From positions 1-22,001 of the forward strand of contig JAUCBJ010003459.1 of NCBI GenBank assembly GCA_032718475.1: a DNA stretch of 22,001 bases. The letters are read 5' to 3'. The DNA is from Nemertoderma westbladi. Its lineage: Eukaryota; Xenacoelomorpha; Nemertodermatida; Nemertodermatidae. The notes under the pieces were generated by a model, which saw only the letters and a program-made list of their open reading frames with translations, was not told where the DNA came from and made no database searches. The position numbers and the translations under genes were made by a program. Below, one piece after another: positions 1 through 9,019 of this stretch (position 1 is its first letter; every line of letters begins with the position of its first letter).

Positions 1-1550
1 CTTTACTGTTTTAGTCGTACACTAGTAGGTTTAATTATAAAGGGCATATATCCTTTAACTGCAATTTAACATACCTAAAGACTACTGCTAACTGATCATA
101 CATCCTGACTGCTGAAACATTGCAAACTCGTAACAATCAGTGTTCAGTTGTTGTTTTATACTGCTATTTGCGGTCAGTTCTTCATAATATGGTTGATGAA
201 TTATTATATTTGGAATAACGATAAACAACCCCGAAACCCAATGTTCTTGATATACCGAAGGTAAGAGAGAAGGGTTACAGATAAACGATTGTGACTTATG
301 TTAAAGTGGTTTGAAGTGAATCTAATGTTATTTGATAGACCGTACATGAGTCAGTCTGTGTTCCTTTTATATGTGACTAAAATCAGTGAAGATTGGCAGA
401 TTAGTGTGCAGTATTGTGCAGCATTGTGTATGAGTGAGTCTGTTAAAGAAGCAATTCCTAAAGAATGCGCCATATATGTGAATTATAATTAAGCCATATC
501 GTTGTGAGTAGTTTAAGTCATAACTCTGTTTATATAGTTAAAGCGCCACGTCCTAAAGGAACTGTTAATATTCCCGAAGGTGAATAATATTGTCAGAGAT
601 TATATAATACTGTCAGTCGAATAATACATTAGGCTTACATAGCAACAAAATTAAACCGTCGAACCCAATCTCCCGGGAATATCCAGCGGGTGAATGGTCG
701 CGCACGGATTGGTTTCGACTAGTGTAGTGAATCAAATACGTGTCATAGACTAAAAACTGATTTAATATCTAGAAGACATCTTAATTTGGTGGGTTAAACT
801 GCCAAAGGTCTGAAAGCGCGAACACACCACTCGTGTTATTTATTGGCAAATAAGCATTAGAAACATGCTGCTGAAACTCAGGCAATTGAATATCGACATA
901 TATTGTAACTTTTCTAAATTTTTCATTGATAAATCAACATTAATTTTATTTCCTTCCTATATGAACCACTAACATTTTTGTTATATTAATTAGTTTATAT
1001 CACATATTATTGGGGCCGCTAGTTTATCCATTAACAATGTTTGTTCACCTACTAAGAATTAGAAAAGTATTTACAAAGATGGGCAAGTTCTTGGCTCCAG
1101 TAACATTATTGTGAATTCCCTCTCGTATGTTAGTTAGTAGTTAGTTATAATTTTATAGTAGGGATCAATTCTATAGTAATGGTATACGTTTGTTGGCCCC
1201 AGTAAAATAATGTTATTCACCTCCATTATTGGTATTAAATATAATTTCTGCCAATATTTAACTGTATTATATGAAAGGCTTAGAAAACTGAAGGATTAGG
1301 TCAGCGGTTTGGCTGTGGTTACTTAGTCAACAAAACAATAATCCTTCATATTTTGGTCATACAGTTAACGAACAAGTTGTAATTTATTACTAATTATTGT
1401 AAAGTTAGAATATAGGCCTTATTTATAATTCATAAAACTATCGAAACATTTATTAGTTTTTTTTTAATCAAGATTATTAAAGTCGACTAGTTTAAGCTAT
1501 AACTTTGCCATTGTACTATCTGATCAATCAATCATTAACTCATCTACAAC
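1..1550. other. Gene-free DNA upstream of the FReD gene
   Basis: No convincing coding region is seen. A 64-codon ORF at 298-492 (+) has no recognisable motif and is probably chance. Three loosely similar blocks lie around 1012-1055, 1090-1125 and 1190-1227, each with a GGCCCC- or GGCTCC-like core followed by a stretch resembling AATGTTATTCACCTCC. They look like decayed tandem copies about 80-100 bp apart. The last 100 bp before the ATG at 1551 are AT-rich and could hold the core promoter. Confidence 0.6.
1498..1504 (+). promoter_or_regulatory. Possible TATA-like box of the FReD gene
   Basis: TATAACT lies 47 bp before the ATG at 1551. That spacing would give a very short 5' leader if transcription starts about 30 bp downstream. 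In DNA this AT-rich such a match is common by chance, so this is only a candidate. Confidence 0.2.
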
Positions 1551-2654
1551 ATGGATCAACAAGGCGGTGGTTATATTAATTCAGAAATCCGACTGGAAGA
1601 ATTTCCAGGGACGACGGAAGGTGTCTATGAAATTATTCCAGAGAACGTGATTCCTGGTAATCCGTCACAGAATAGTGAAGGTGACAATAAATCAGTTACT
1701 AAGAGACGAGTTGTTTCAGTTAGGAGATGGTGGGTCGGGGTTGTTGGAGGGATCTTGGTAGTGGTGTTAGTAACAGCGGCACTAGCAACATTGTTTGTTA
1801 TGATGTCTAACAAGAACAATAAAGAAATAAAAGACCAGATTACAATTCAAAATAATCATAATAAAGAAATAAAAGACCAGATTACAATTCAAAATAATCA
1901 TGTCATGGAAAGTATTGGGGATCTAAAGGAAAGAACTAACGAGTTAGAGGAAATGTTGTTGCAGCTTCATCTCGTGTTGGTTTGTTTAAATACCGAAGTA
2001 GGTTCCATCACCTACGTCAACCATATTTATGGACTAAATGGTGTCATTAGATGCGACAACTCAGTCCCTGGAGGTCCGTGGATAGTAATACAGAGGCGTG
2101 TAGATGGATCAATAGACTTCTATCGTGGATGGAGCCAGTATACTACGGGATTTGGTCTTGTGGAGAGCGAGTTTTTTCTGGGTTTGGACGACATCCACAA
2201 ACTTACCAAAGCCGGAGTGAAACTGAGGATCGATCTTTGGTACCGAGGAGAACACAAGTACGCCGAGTATAATTACTTCAGTATCGGTGATTCTAATAGT
2301 AATTACACGCTACAGATATCCGGATACAGCGGTACAGCTGGTGATTCGATACTTTACGGGAGTCCCGGTGGGGTTCACTACCTCAATGGACAACCGTTCT
2401 CAACCTATGATCGCGATAACGATGCTTCGTCCGCTAACTGCGCCGACCACTACAAAGGGGCTTGGTGGTATCGGGATTGCAGCTGGTCCAATCTAAACGG
2501 CATCTACGGTAGGCGTGGGGAGGGACCTTATTGGTGGACATTCACTTACCCTGAGAGTGTCGGTACCGATGGAGAAAATAGAAATGAAGATCAGAGTTTA
2601 ACGAATCTACTATTGTTAACTATTAACTATATTATTATTATTATTACATTTTAA
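1551..2654 (+). CDS. Type II membrane protein with C-terminal fibrinogen-related domain
   Basis: This is a 367-residue ORF with a good start context (purine at -3, G at +4). Residues 1-59 form an acidic cytoplasmic tail ending in a basic patch (KRR, RR). Residues 60-85 form one hydrophobic helix with no cleavable signal, so type II topology is inferred. Residues 86-140 form a polar stalk holding two identical 14-residue repeats and a coiled-coil-like stretch. Residues 145-332 are a fibrinogen-related domain: QRRVDGSIDFYR, AYAEY-like KYAEY, GYSGTAGDS, the calcium-loop-like DRDND at 287-291, then CADHYKGAWWY. The four domain cysteines are C145, C168, C297 and C310. Such domains usually bind carbohydrates or acetylated groups at the cell surface, often in innate recognition; the ligand here is unknown. 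There is no intron. The last 35 residues are out of frame relative to the family (see 2549-2601), so the gene may be a recent pseudogene or carry an altered C-terminus. Confidence 0.85.
   Translation: MDQQGGGYINSEIRLEEFPGTTEGVYEIIPENVIPGNPSQNSEGDNKSVTKRRVVSVRRWWVGVVGGILVVVLVTAALATLFVMMSNKNNKEIKDQITIQNNHNKEIKDQITIQNNHVMESIGDLKERTNELEEMLLQLHLVLVCLNTEVGSITYVNHIYGLNGVIRCDNSVPGGPWIVIQRRVDGSIDFYRGWSQYTTGFGLVESEFFLGLDDIHKLTKAGVKLRIDLWYRGEHKYAEYNYFSIGDSNSNYTLQISGYSGTAGDSILYGSPGGVHYLNGQPFSTYDRDNDASSANCADHYKGAWWYRDCSWSNLNGIYGRRGEGPYWWTFTYPESVGTDGENRNEDQSLTNLLLLTINYIIIIITF
1818..1901 (+). repeat. Perfect 42-bp tandem duplication in the stalk
   Basis: Two identical 42-bp units (1818-1859 and 1860-1901) encode two identical 14-residue stalk segments starting NKEIKDQ. 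The unit length keeps the frame and adds 14 residues between membrane and FReD. The lack of any difference between copies suggests a recent duplication. Confidence 0.95.
2549..2601 (+). other. Frameshift and displaced ancestral C-terminus of the FReD
   Basis: FReDs end in a strand resembling SLKKVEMKIR and then stop. In the main frame this segment is absent and the ORF reads on through AT-rich DNA to 2654. In the next frame, codons starting at 2557 read VSVPMEKIEMKIRV and reach a TAA at 2599-2601, exactly what the family expects. The switch point lies in or near the CCC run at 2549-2551, so one extra C there would explain it. It could be a real mutation, an allelic difference or an assembly error in a homopolymer. 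Confidence 0.8.
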
Positions 2655-3720
2655 TTAGCCATATAGATAGCATATATTATATATAGAGACCCACAACACT
2701 TAGTACAATAATTAAGTAATCTACTCTATATTATAATTATTATATTATACTCTATAATTATAATTACACAATAACGTATTTATATATAATATATATAGTA
2801 AAGTAAATCATGAACTGACAAAAGCGAGAGCATTTGCCGTATCCTAGACGACAGGCAAAAATAATTTATTGCACAAACGATATAATTATCATAGTAGGAA
2901 CCGAAGGTTACTTTCTGTAATAAGAATTTGATAATAAATTTAATAAAATAAATAAATAATAATATAATAACAAATAAATAATTTTAATAATATAATATTA
3001 TTATATAATAGTAATAATAGTAATATTTTAAAGCGAAATAATATAAAAACGGCTCTAACGATTTCGTTAAAATTTTGCATGACGCAATGTTTTGATGACC
3101 ACTATCGTTTCCCGCTGGTCCCATGTCTGTCCATAGAATGTGGGCTCGAAAAATAGTCATAAACGAAAAAACGCCATAGGCCCAATGATAAAACACCAGC
3201 TGGAGCACATGAAAAATAGACGGAGAGAGGGATGTCAATACAAACGACTGTCTCAGTACACTTTTAGAACGCATCAGATTACTTTATAGGCCAACTGTTC
3301 TTGCATTCCAACCAGAAATTAACGGGCTTTCAGGTAGACCAATTGGTTTTTTGAATTTCAATTTTTTTTCATATAATTAGCTTATTTTTTTAAAAATTGT
3401 CCTGATTTTCAAAAAATTTAGCCAAATAATTAGTATCACAAACATTACAATCGCAGTTCGGTACTTATTCTTACATAATATAAAAACTAATTGGTTTACG
3501 TTATTCTACGGTAAAAAATGTTCCTAGTGGGACATTTTAACTCTATAACTCAAATGGCAGCTGAGAAACATGTAACGAAAAAATTCTAAAAACTCATTTT
3601 GAGAAAAATTATGTTAAAATTTGTACCTTCCCGCGCAAAAACTGTCTGTTATTATGAAATAACGTCTGTCAATATATACCTAGCAAATAGAAAGCATTAA
3701 ACCATGCGTCGACTTTTGCT
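2655..3720. other. AT-rich gene-free DNA after the FReD gene
   Basis: The stretch is very AT-rich with TA and ATT runs. Several AATAAA motifs cluster around 2934-2960 and could serve as polyadenylation signals for the FReD transcript, though base composition makes them expected. Around 3040-3300 the composition is more balanced and resembles transposon-derived sequence, but no motif was recognised on either strand. Confidence 0.6.
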
Positions 3721-3723
3721 ATG

Positions 3724-4175
3724 GGGGTGTTCCTGGTCGCTGATTTCATTTCTGATGTCAGTTTTCACTTAAAATTAAATATTGATTTTCTGTAGGTAGT
3801 CTTTCGGTCTTTCTGACTATCCGACAATCTGTCCGTTAAAAATAAGAAAAGAGCAAACAATCTAGTTAAAAGTTTAACTAGCGGGGTTTTCCTGGTCGCG
3901 GAATTCATTTCGAGTGACAGTTTCAACATTTGATGACCTCCAAATTGTCTGTTTGGCAGTCAGTCTGTCGGTTATATTTTGACGTACAGACTTACAGGCA
4001 TACAGACAGAAACGACGAGGCCAAATTTGAATACATATCAGAAATGAAGTCAACCCATATAACGAAAACCCATACAGGGAATTATTTTAGGCAGATAATT
4101 TACTTTTTATCGACGGACAGACATACTGACGGACAAACCGACAGTCAATCGGTCAGACAGCCATATCTTGAGAAG
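3724..4175. repeat. Degenerate duplicated block with CTGTC/GACAG-rich arms
   Basis: Two blocks about 157 bp apart (from about 3724 and 3882) share a TTCCTGGTCGC core, then an ATTCATTTC-like stretch and a GACAGTTTC-like stretch, then CTGTC-rich sequence. Further on, 4110-4165 is rich in the complementary GGACAGAC motif, so 3955-3973 and 4130-4150 can pair as an inverted repeat. The family is unknown. Confidence 0.5.
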
Positions 4176-4252
4176 TAAGACAGATCTGGCTAAATTTGGA
4201 ATCTTGATAAAAATCTGCTCTAGATGAGACAGAAAATAAATTTGAGTGCCTG

Positions 4253-4496
4253 TACTACTCCCCTTAACGTTGAATTTAATTGAACAAAAAGGTCGGATTC
4301 TTTGCAACTATTTATTAGTAGTTGCTACCCATAGACAGTGTTAGATAAGAGCGACAGATCGTCAGCATCCTAAGTGATTAATGGGTTTACCATTAATTAC
4401 ACAGCCATAACCTGATCTATTTAAAGCTTTGATTAAATCATCTATGTATAAATTGTATGAGTAAGGGCTGAGAATACCGCTTTGTTTGGTACCATT
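4253..4496 (-). pseudogene. Decayed LINE reverse transcriptase fragment
   Basis: Reading the minus strand from 4496 gives the LINE RT block resembling NGVRQGGILSP, here NGTKQSGILSP, followed by NLYIDDLI, then ALNRSGYGC and a PINHLG stretch. The catalytic (Y)ADD block follows at 4366-4358 but in another frame, then SLLSN and QLLIN with a stop. An IKFNVKGSS match to the family's FN-KKS motif sits at about 4281-4255 in a third frame. At least two frameshifts and a stop make it dead. It ends two bases from the minisatellite at 4498. The clade (CR1-, RTE- or Jockey-like) was not resolved. Confidence 0.7.
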
Positions 4497-4497
4497 A

Positions 4498-5257
4498 GTT
4501 AAAGAAAATCTATCAGAGTTATAACTACCCCTACTAACAATAAGTTGTTGGCTACGATAGTTACAGAAAATCTATCAGAGTTATAACTACCCCAACTAAC
4601 AATAAGTTGTTGGCTACGATAGTTACAGAAAATCTATCAGAGTTATAACTACCCCAACTAACAATAAGTTGTTGGCTACGATAGTTAAAGAAAATCTACA
4701 GAGTTATAACTACCCCAACTAACAATAAGTTGTTGGCTACGATAGTTAAAGAAAATCTACAGAGTTATAACTACCCCAACTAACAATAAGTTGTTGGCTA
4801 CGATAGTTAAAGAAAATCTATCAGAGTTATAACTACCCCAACTAACAAAAAGTTGTTGGCTACGATAGTTACAGAAAATCTATCAGAGTTATAACTACCC
4901 CAACTAACAATAAGTTGTTGGCTACGATAGTTAAAGAAAATCTACAGAGTTATAACTACCCCAACTAACAATAAGTTGTTGGCTACGATAGTTACAGAAA
5001 ATCTATCAGAGTTATAACTACCCCAACTAACAATAAGTTGTTGGCTACGATAGTTACAGAAAATCTATCAGAGTTATAACTACCCCAACTAACAATAAGT
5101 TGTTGGCTACGATAGTTAAAGAAAATCTATCAGAGTTATAACTACCCCAACTAACAAAAAGTTGTTGGCTACGATAGTTAAAGAAAATCTATCAGAGTTA
5201 TAACTACCCCAACTAACAATAAGTTGTTGGCTACGATAGTTACAGAAAATCTATCAG
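4498..5257 (+). repeat. 61/62-bp minisatellite, 12.3 copies
   Basis: Twelve full units begin at 4498, 4560, 4622, 4684, 4745, 4806, 4868, 4930, 4991, 5053, 5115 and 5177, with a 19-bp partial unit at 5239. Units 4, 5 and 8 are 61 bp because ATCTATCAG has become ATCTACAG; the rest are 62 bp. Other markers are GTTAAAG versus GTTACAG near the unit start and CAATAAG versus CAAAAAG (units 6 and 11). Copies are otherwise almost identical. The last partial unit is continuous in frame with the BEL/Pao protease, so the unit probably arose from BEL coding DNA. Confidence 0.97.
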
Positions 5258-6261
5258 GATTTCAGGAAGTATCTACGAACTCTATAATGCGCCGTAAGAC
5301 TGTGTTTTCAAAGATCATTCCAGTTAGAATAAAATCCCAAAATGGGAGATCAATTACAACTTTTTTGGATAATGGGTCGGATTGCTCTTTGATCGATGCA
5401 GATTTGAGCAGATGGTTAAATTTAGATTATGAAGCAAAGAAGGTTTCCTTGAGTACAGTGAATGATCGAAATGGTATGATTGAGTCAGGTGAAGTTTCAT
5501 TCACAATAGAAGGTATTATGAAAGAATATGAAAATGTGAATGTAAAAATTGAATCAGCACTGATTTTCCCAAATTTGAATATCAAGTATAAACGACCAGC
5601 TGACTATTATCCTGAATATGATTTTCAGTGGAAACGAACTGATGTGGACCTAAGCTACCCAGAACTAGATATAGATACTGTGAATCTTCTTATTGGACAT
5701 GATGTACCTGCATTACATATACCTATTGGAGAAGTAGCGCGTCCACAGGACATCAATACACAACCTTATGCAGAAAAAACATTATTAGGCTGGACTCTCA
5801 GTGGTGTCAAAAATGAATCCGTTGATACAATCAACCATAATGAATTGTTTGAGATCAGGATTAACCATGTCCAAAAGAGTATTATCTGTAAGATTAACAA
5901 TTGGAATATCACTGGAGTTGACATAAGAAAGCTGGAGATTCAACCAAGCGATGGCGTTCATCCTGGAGTGAAGTTCTGTGAGATCAATGGAGATGACCAT
6001 GAACTTGTACTTGAGTCAGAGAGAACACAGAGGGCTATGACGAAGTACTTCAATCAGGAGTCTCACGAACTTGATGATCACAATAAAGCGCATTCCGAGG
6101 AGGATCTAAAATGTATTGAGATGTTAGATAAATCTGAATTCATAGATGGGCACTGGGTATCACCAATGCTCTGGAGAAACCCAGCCAAAATAATGGATAA
6201 CAACTTCTCTATGGCATTTAGTCGCCTTAAATCTACCGACTTCATGGTAAACCAGAAATAA
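5239..6261 (+). pseudogene. BEL/Pao protease and start of RT (5'-truncated)
   Basis: The open frame runs out of the minisatellite, with no ATG before 5287. FLDNGSDCSLI is the aspartic protease active-site loop of the Pao peptidase family (DUF1758-type), with Asn where Ser or Thr is usual. About 105 residues on, LLIGHD is the second conserved protease loop, and the TLLGWTLSG segment is the typical end of this domain. Near the end, FIDGHWVSPM and a SMAFSRLKS stretch match the linker before the RT. The frame is then lost and stops at 6261. In an intact element this domain cuts the Gag-Pol polyprotein. Confidence 0.8.
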
Positions 6262-6410
6262 AGAAGAGATATAGCGAAATCATTCAGGGCTATTTAGAAG
6301 ATGGAATTGCATCTCGAATACCAGAAGATGAGTTGGGTCAATGAAAGCGTACATATTACCTTCCAACGCATTATGTGCTTGAACCCAGAAAAAAGGGAAA
6401 GATTCGTGTT
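6235..6410 (+). pseudogene. BEL/Pao RT N-terminal linker in a shifted frame
   Basis: Between the two longer open frames, the family's match lies in the third frame (codons starting at multiples of three, for example 6249). It includes a SEIIQGYLEDG stretch and then, past a TGA at 6342-6344, a YYLPTHYV stretch matching the YLPHH motif of BEL/Pao RTs. Coding returns to the first frame near 6405-6411. This short interval thus holds two frameshifts and one stop. Confidence 0.7.
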
Positions 6411-7254
6411 GTTAATGGATGCATCAGCAACATATAAAGGGGAATCCCTAAATACACAGCTATATACTGGTCCAAATATATATAGTTCATTGGTTGGTGT
6501 ACTCTTTAGATTTCGGGAAGGACAAGTTGGAATGACATGTGACATTAAAGCAATGTTTCATCAAGTTCGCACAACCAAGAAAGACTCTGATAGCCTTAGG
6601 ATACTCTGGTGTGACGTAAACCTAACCATTGAAGAAATAGAAAATCTTTCTCCAAGCGATATTGTAATTATTCGCATGTTAGTGCATATATTTGGAGCCA
6701 GGGATTCACCAGTAGTCTGTCGTGATGCCTTGAAAAGGACAGAAACAAAGTTTGGAAATAATTTTTATCCCATAACTGAGGAAACAGTCAAACGATGCTT
6801 CTATGTAGATGATGGAATGATAAGTACAGATACTCCTGAAGAAGCAATTTGTTTAGCCCTAGACCTAAAGGCTCTTCTCAAACGAGGGGGTTTCAACTTA
6901 GTGAAGTTTAGATCAAATAATAAAACGGTGATGTCTAATCTTCCTGACGATATTAAACTCACAAGAGAAGAAATGTTTGGGGAAACTGCAGATCATAAAG
7001 CATTAGGGATTCAATGGGACCTCCAGAAGGATAGTTTATATTTTAAATATGCGCCTAAAGGAAAACCTTGCACTAAGCGCGGCGGATGCCTGTCCATACG
7101 AAATTCTGTTTTTAATCCAATAAATTTCCTAGCACCTGTACTTCTGGTAGGCATGGATATCATAAAATCCATGTGGATAAATAAGATCTCTTGGGATAAA
7201 ATTCTTCCCCAACCTATTCAACAAGAGTGGAATAAGGGGGGAATAAGAGAGTAA
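6301..7254 (+). pseudogene. BEL/Pao reverse transcriptase, catalytic centre preserved
   Basis: From about residue 36 the ORF matches BEL/Pao RT: MDASATYKGESLN, then SLVGVLFRFREG, the motif-A aspartate in TCDIKAMFHQV (D81), HIFGARDSP, the catalytic box FYVDD (D170, D171), LLKRGGFNLVKF, and ALGIQWD. The following SIRNSVFNPINFLAPV and LPQPIQQEW segments lead toward the thumb. The first 35 residues are out of frame with the family. The frame stops at 7252-7254, right where a G16 tract begins, so the connection and RNase H domains are absent. All three catalytic aspartates are present, but the gene around them is broken. Confidence 0.85.
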
Positions 7255-8160
7255 GGGGGGGGGGGGGGGGTAGCACCCCCAAATTGAACCTCACATTTTT
7301 GTGTCTCTGGACCATAAACTTGGGTGAAAATAATTTTTTCTGCTACTAAACAACGTCTGGACTGTCTGAGAATGGCCAAACCAATATTTTTAAAATTGGC
7401 CCCAAAATGGCTCCGTAATGGCCAAAAAGGCCTTTTTGCGCCAAGGGCTATTTCTCCACCAATATTTGTTGAAAATTGTTGAAATTTGGATTATAGGTTC
7501 AGAAGAACCCTGCATCCAATTCTTCTTAACAAATTTTGCCTCAAATGCTCTGGAGCCTTTTTAGAACAAAAAGGCCCCAAAAAAGGGCCTTTTTGGGCCT
7601 TTTTGAAATAAAAAGGTTCCGGGGCATTTCCAACCAAATTTGTTAAGAAAAAGTATGGAGAAGGGTAATCTTAACAACTGTTCCAAATTTCAACTCATTT
7701 CAGTCAAAATTGGCGGAGAAATAGCCTTTTTCATGAAAAAACGTCGTTTAGAGATATGGGTGTTTAAAGTTTAAGGAATAATTTAAACCTTCCCGCTATT
7801 TTAGATAATACCAATTTTCTATGTTCGTCAATAACTTTGTCAAAAATGAATGAAATTCCACAAAATTTTTCATGCTTGCTAAACAGATAACGTTTTAGCA
7901 ATTTTATGCATATCTATAACGTGAGAAACTTTTTTATGAAAAGGGCCCTGTACAATTGTAAAATATAGTGCTGCTCGAAGGCTTTACAAAAATCAGACTA
8001 GCTCTTACGTTTTGGCTAATAACTTGAGTTTGAAAAAAGATATGAGAAAACTGCTGGCAGATTTGAAATCACCATTAAATTTGGCACATGATAGAATAAA
8101 AAAACTTTTTGTCAAATTCCAAAATAGGGGTGTGCTAACCCCCCCCCCCCCCCCCCCCCC
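7255..8160. mobile_element. 906-bp element with poly-G/poly-C termini
   Basis: The left end is G16 followed by TAGCACCCCC; the right end, read on the other strand, is G22 followed by TTAGCACACCCC. They form inverted termini of about 30 bp. TAA lies outside the left end and TTAA outside the right, suggesting a TTAA-type target with one base lost on the left. There is no coding capacity, so a non-autonomous DNA transposon is the best guess. It sits between BEL RT and the last part of BEL RNase H, where about 800 bp of BEL coding sequence should be. The superfamily is unproven; TTAA targets are typical of piggyBac. Confidence 0.6.
7446..7726. repeat. Imperfect 118-bp inverted repeat inside the poly-G element
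   Basis: The arm 7446-7563 pairs with 7609-7726 at roughly 70 percent by eye. Both arms begin at the outside with GGCTATTTCTCC and share GTTGAAATTTGGA and a TTCTTAACAAATTT core. The 45-bp spacer is made of GGCCCC/GGGCC and T5 runs that can pair further. A transcript would fold into a long hairpin. Confidence 0.75.
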
Positions 8161-8278
8161 TTAAATCAAAGATATGGTTCCAAGGCCCTGAATTCCTGAA
8201 AAGCCTGAATCTGCATGGAATACTAGATGTGATCCATTACTAGACTCTGGGAAGTATAGTGAAGCGGATAAAGAAATC
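8161..8278 (+). pseudogene. BEL/Pao RNase H C-terminal scrap
   Basis: The sequence reads WFQGPEFLK, the conserved WW-GPEFL box that closes the RNase H region in BEL/Pao elements. A one-base frameshift in the A-run near 8199-8202 follows, then PESAWNTRCD and on to SEADKEI in the next frame. Coding is cut at 8278 by the solo LTR and continues after 13059 in phase. Confidence 0.75.
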
Positions 8279-8731
8279 TGTGACGGGATCAGAGATCCCG
8301 ACCGGGTAGGTTGTTATACGCGTCACCGTTTTGCCTTAGGGATGGTGCTAGCAGCTTGGCCGAGGCCGATGTAGGAAAACAATGAGAGTTCGATGTTGTC
8401 TCTTGATATTGTAAATGATAGCACAATAATTAACTGATGTAGCAGAAGTATAGATATGATGGTATATGATTGATAATATATGACTGATGACGGTGAACAA
8501 TGTTACCGGTCTGCACTGAAACTGGGTAACTAACTAACTGAATCACAAACCGGTAACGGGAGGTAATATATGATTGATATACCAATATTGCTTCACCTTC
8601 TACGCTACTTTGGCCTGTTACCTAATGGATGCTCTCCTGTGTCCTATCACGTGCTTTCATCCCCCCTATTGACTAATATCCTACTTGTCACCCTTGCACT
8701 CTCTGGGAGTGTTTCCCCTCTGCTGCTAGCC

Positions 8732-8736
8732 TCTAC
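8732..8736. repeat. Target-site duplication TCTAC, left copy
   Basis: It is identical to 12853-12857 on the other side of the Gypsy element. Five-base duplications are usual for Ty3/Gypsy integrases. Confidence 0.9.
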
Positions 8737-9001
8737 TGTGGTGTTGTAATAACAATAATGGTTAACAACAGTTCAGTATAATATAGGATTGTAATTATAA
8801 GATATTCCAGTATTCATTCAATACAGCATTCAGTCAATAGCTTTTACTGGTAGTCAACCTGTATCACTTACTGTACCGGTACTGCCGCACGGTACCTACC
8901 TACTCCCTTCAGTCCTGACTCTCCCCTACTGCTGTACCGCCGTCCTCCCCTACTCTAGGGGGCCGTATCCACTTCACCCCCTGTGTGACTACCCTAACAC
9001 A
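8737..9001 (-). repeat. 3' LTR of the Gypsy element
   Basis: 265 bp, 2 mismatches to the copy at 12588-12852. In element orientation it begins TGTGTTAGGG and ends ACACCACA. The 5' half is GC-rich with GTACCG motifs, the 3' half AT-rich with a TATATTATA-like box in element sense. Confidence 0.95.
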
Positions 9002-9003
9002 TC

Positions 9004-9019
9004 AGTTTCTATAGAAACT
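9004..9019. repeat. Perfect 16-bp palindrome beside the 3' LTR
   Basis: AGTTTCTATAGAAACT is self-complementary and starts two bases inside the LTR boundary at 9001. Retrotransposons normally carry a polypurine tract here to prime plus-strand synthesis. None is seen in 9002-9124, and this palindrome occupies the place. Confidence 0.8.

Noticed and set aside
298-492. 64-codon ORF
   Set aside because: Length is expected by chance; no motif, no neighbour or signal supporting it.
2051-2496. Two plus-strand ORFs inside the FReD gene
   Set aside because: They overlap the FReD coding frame and show no domain; they are frame shadows.
4498-5257. CRISPR-like array
   Set aside because: Units are contiguous with no unique spacers, and the setting is an animal genome; it is a minisatellite.
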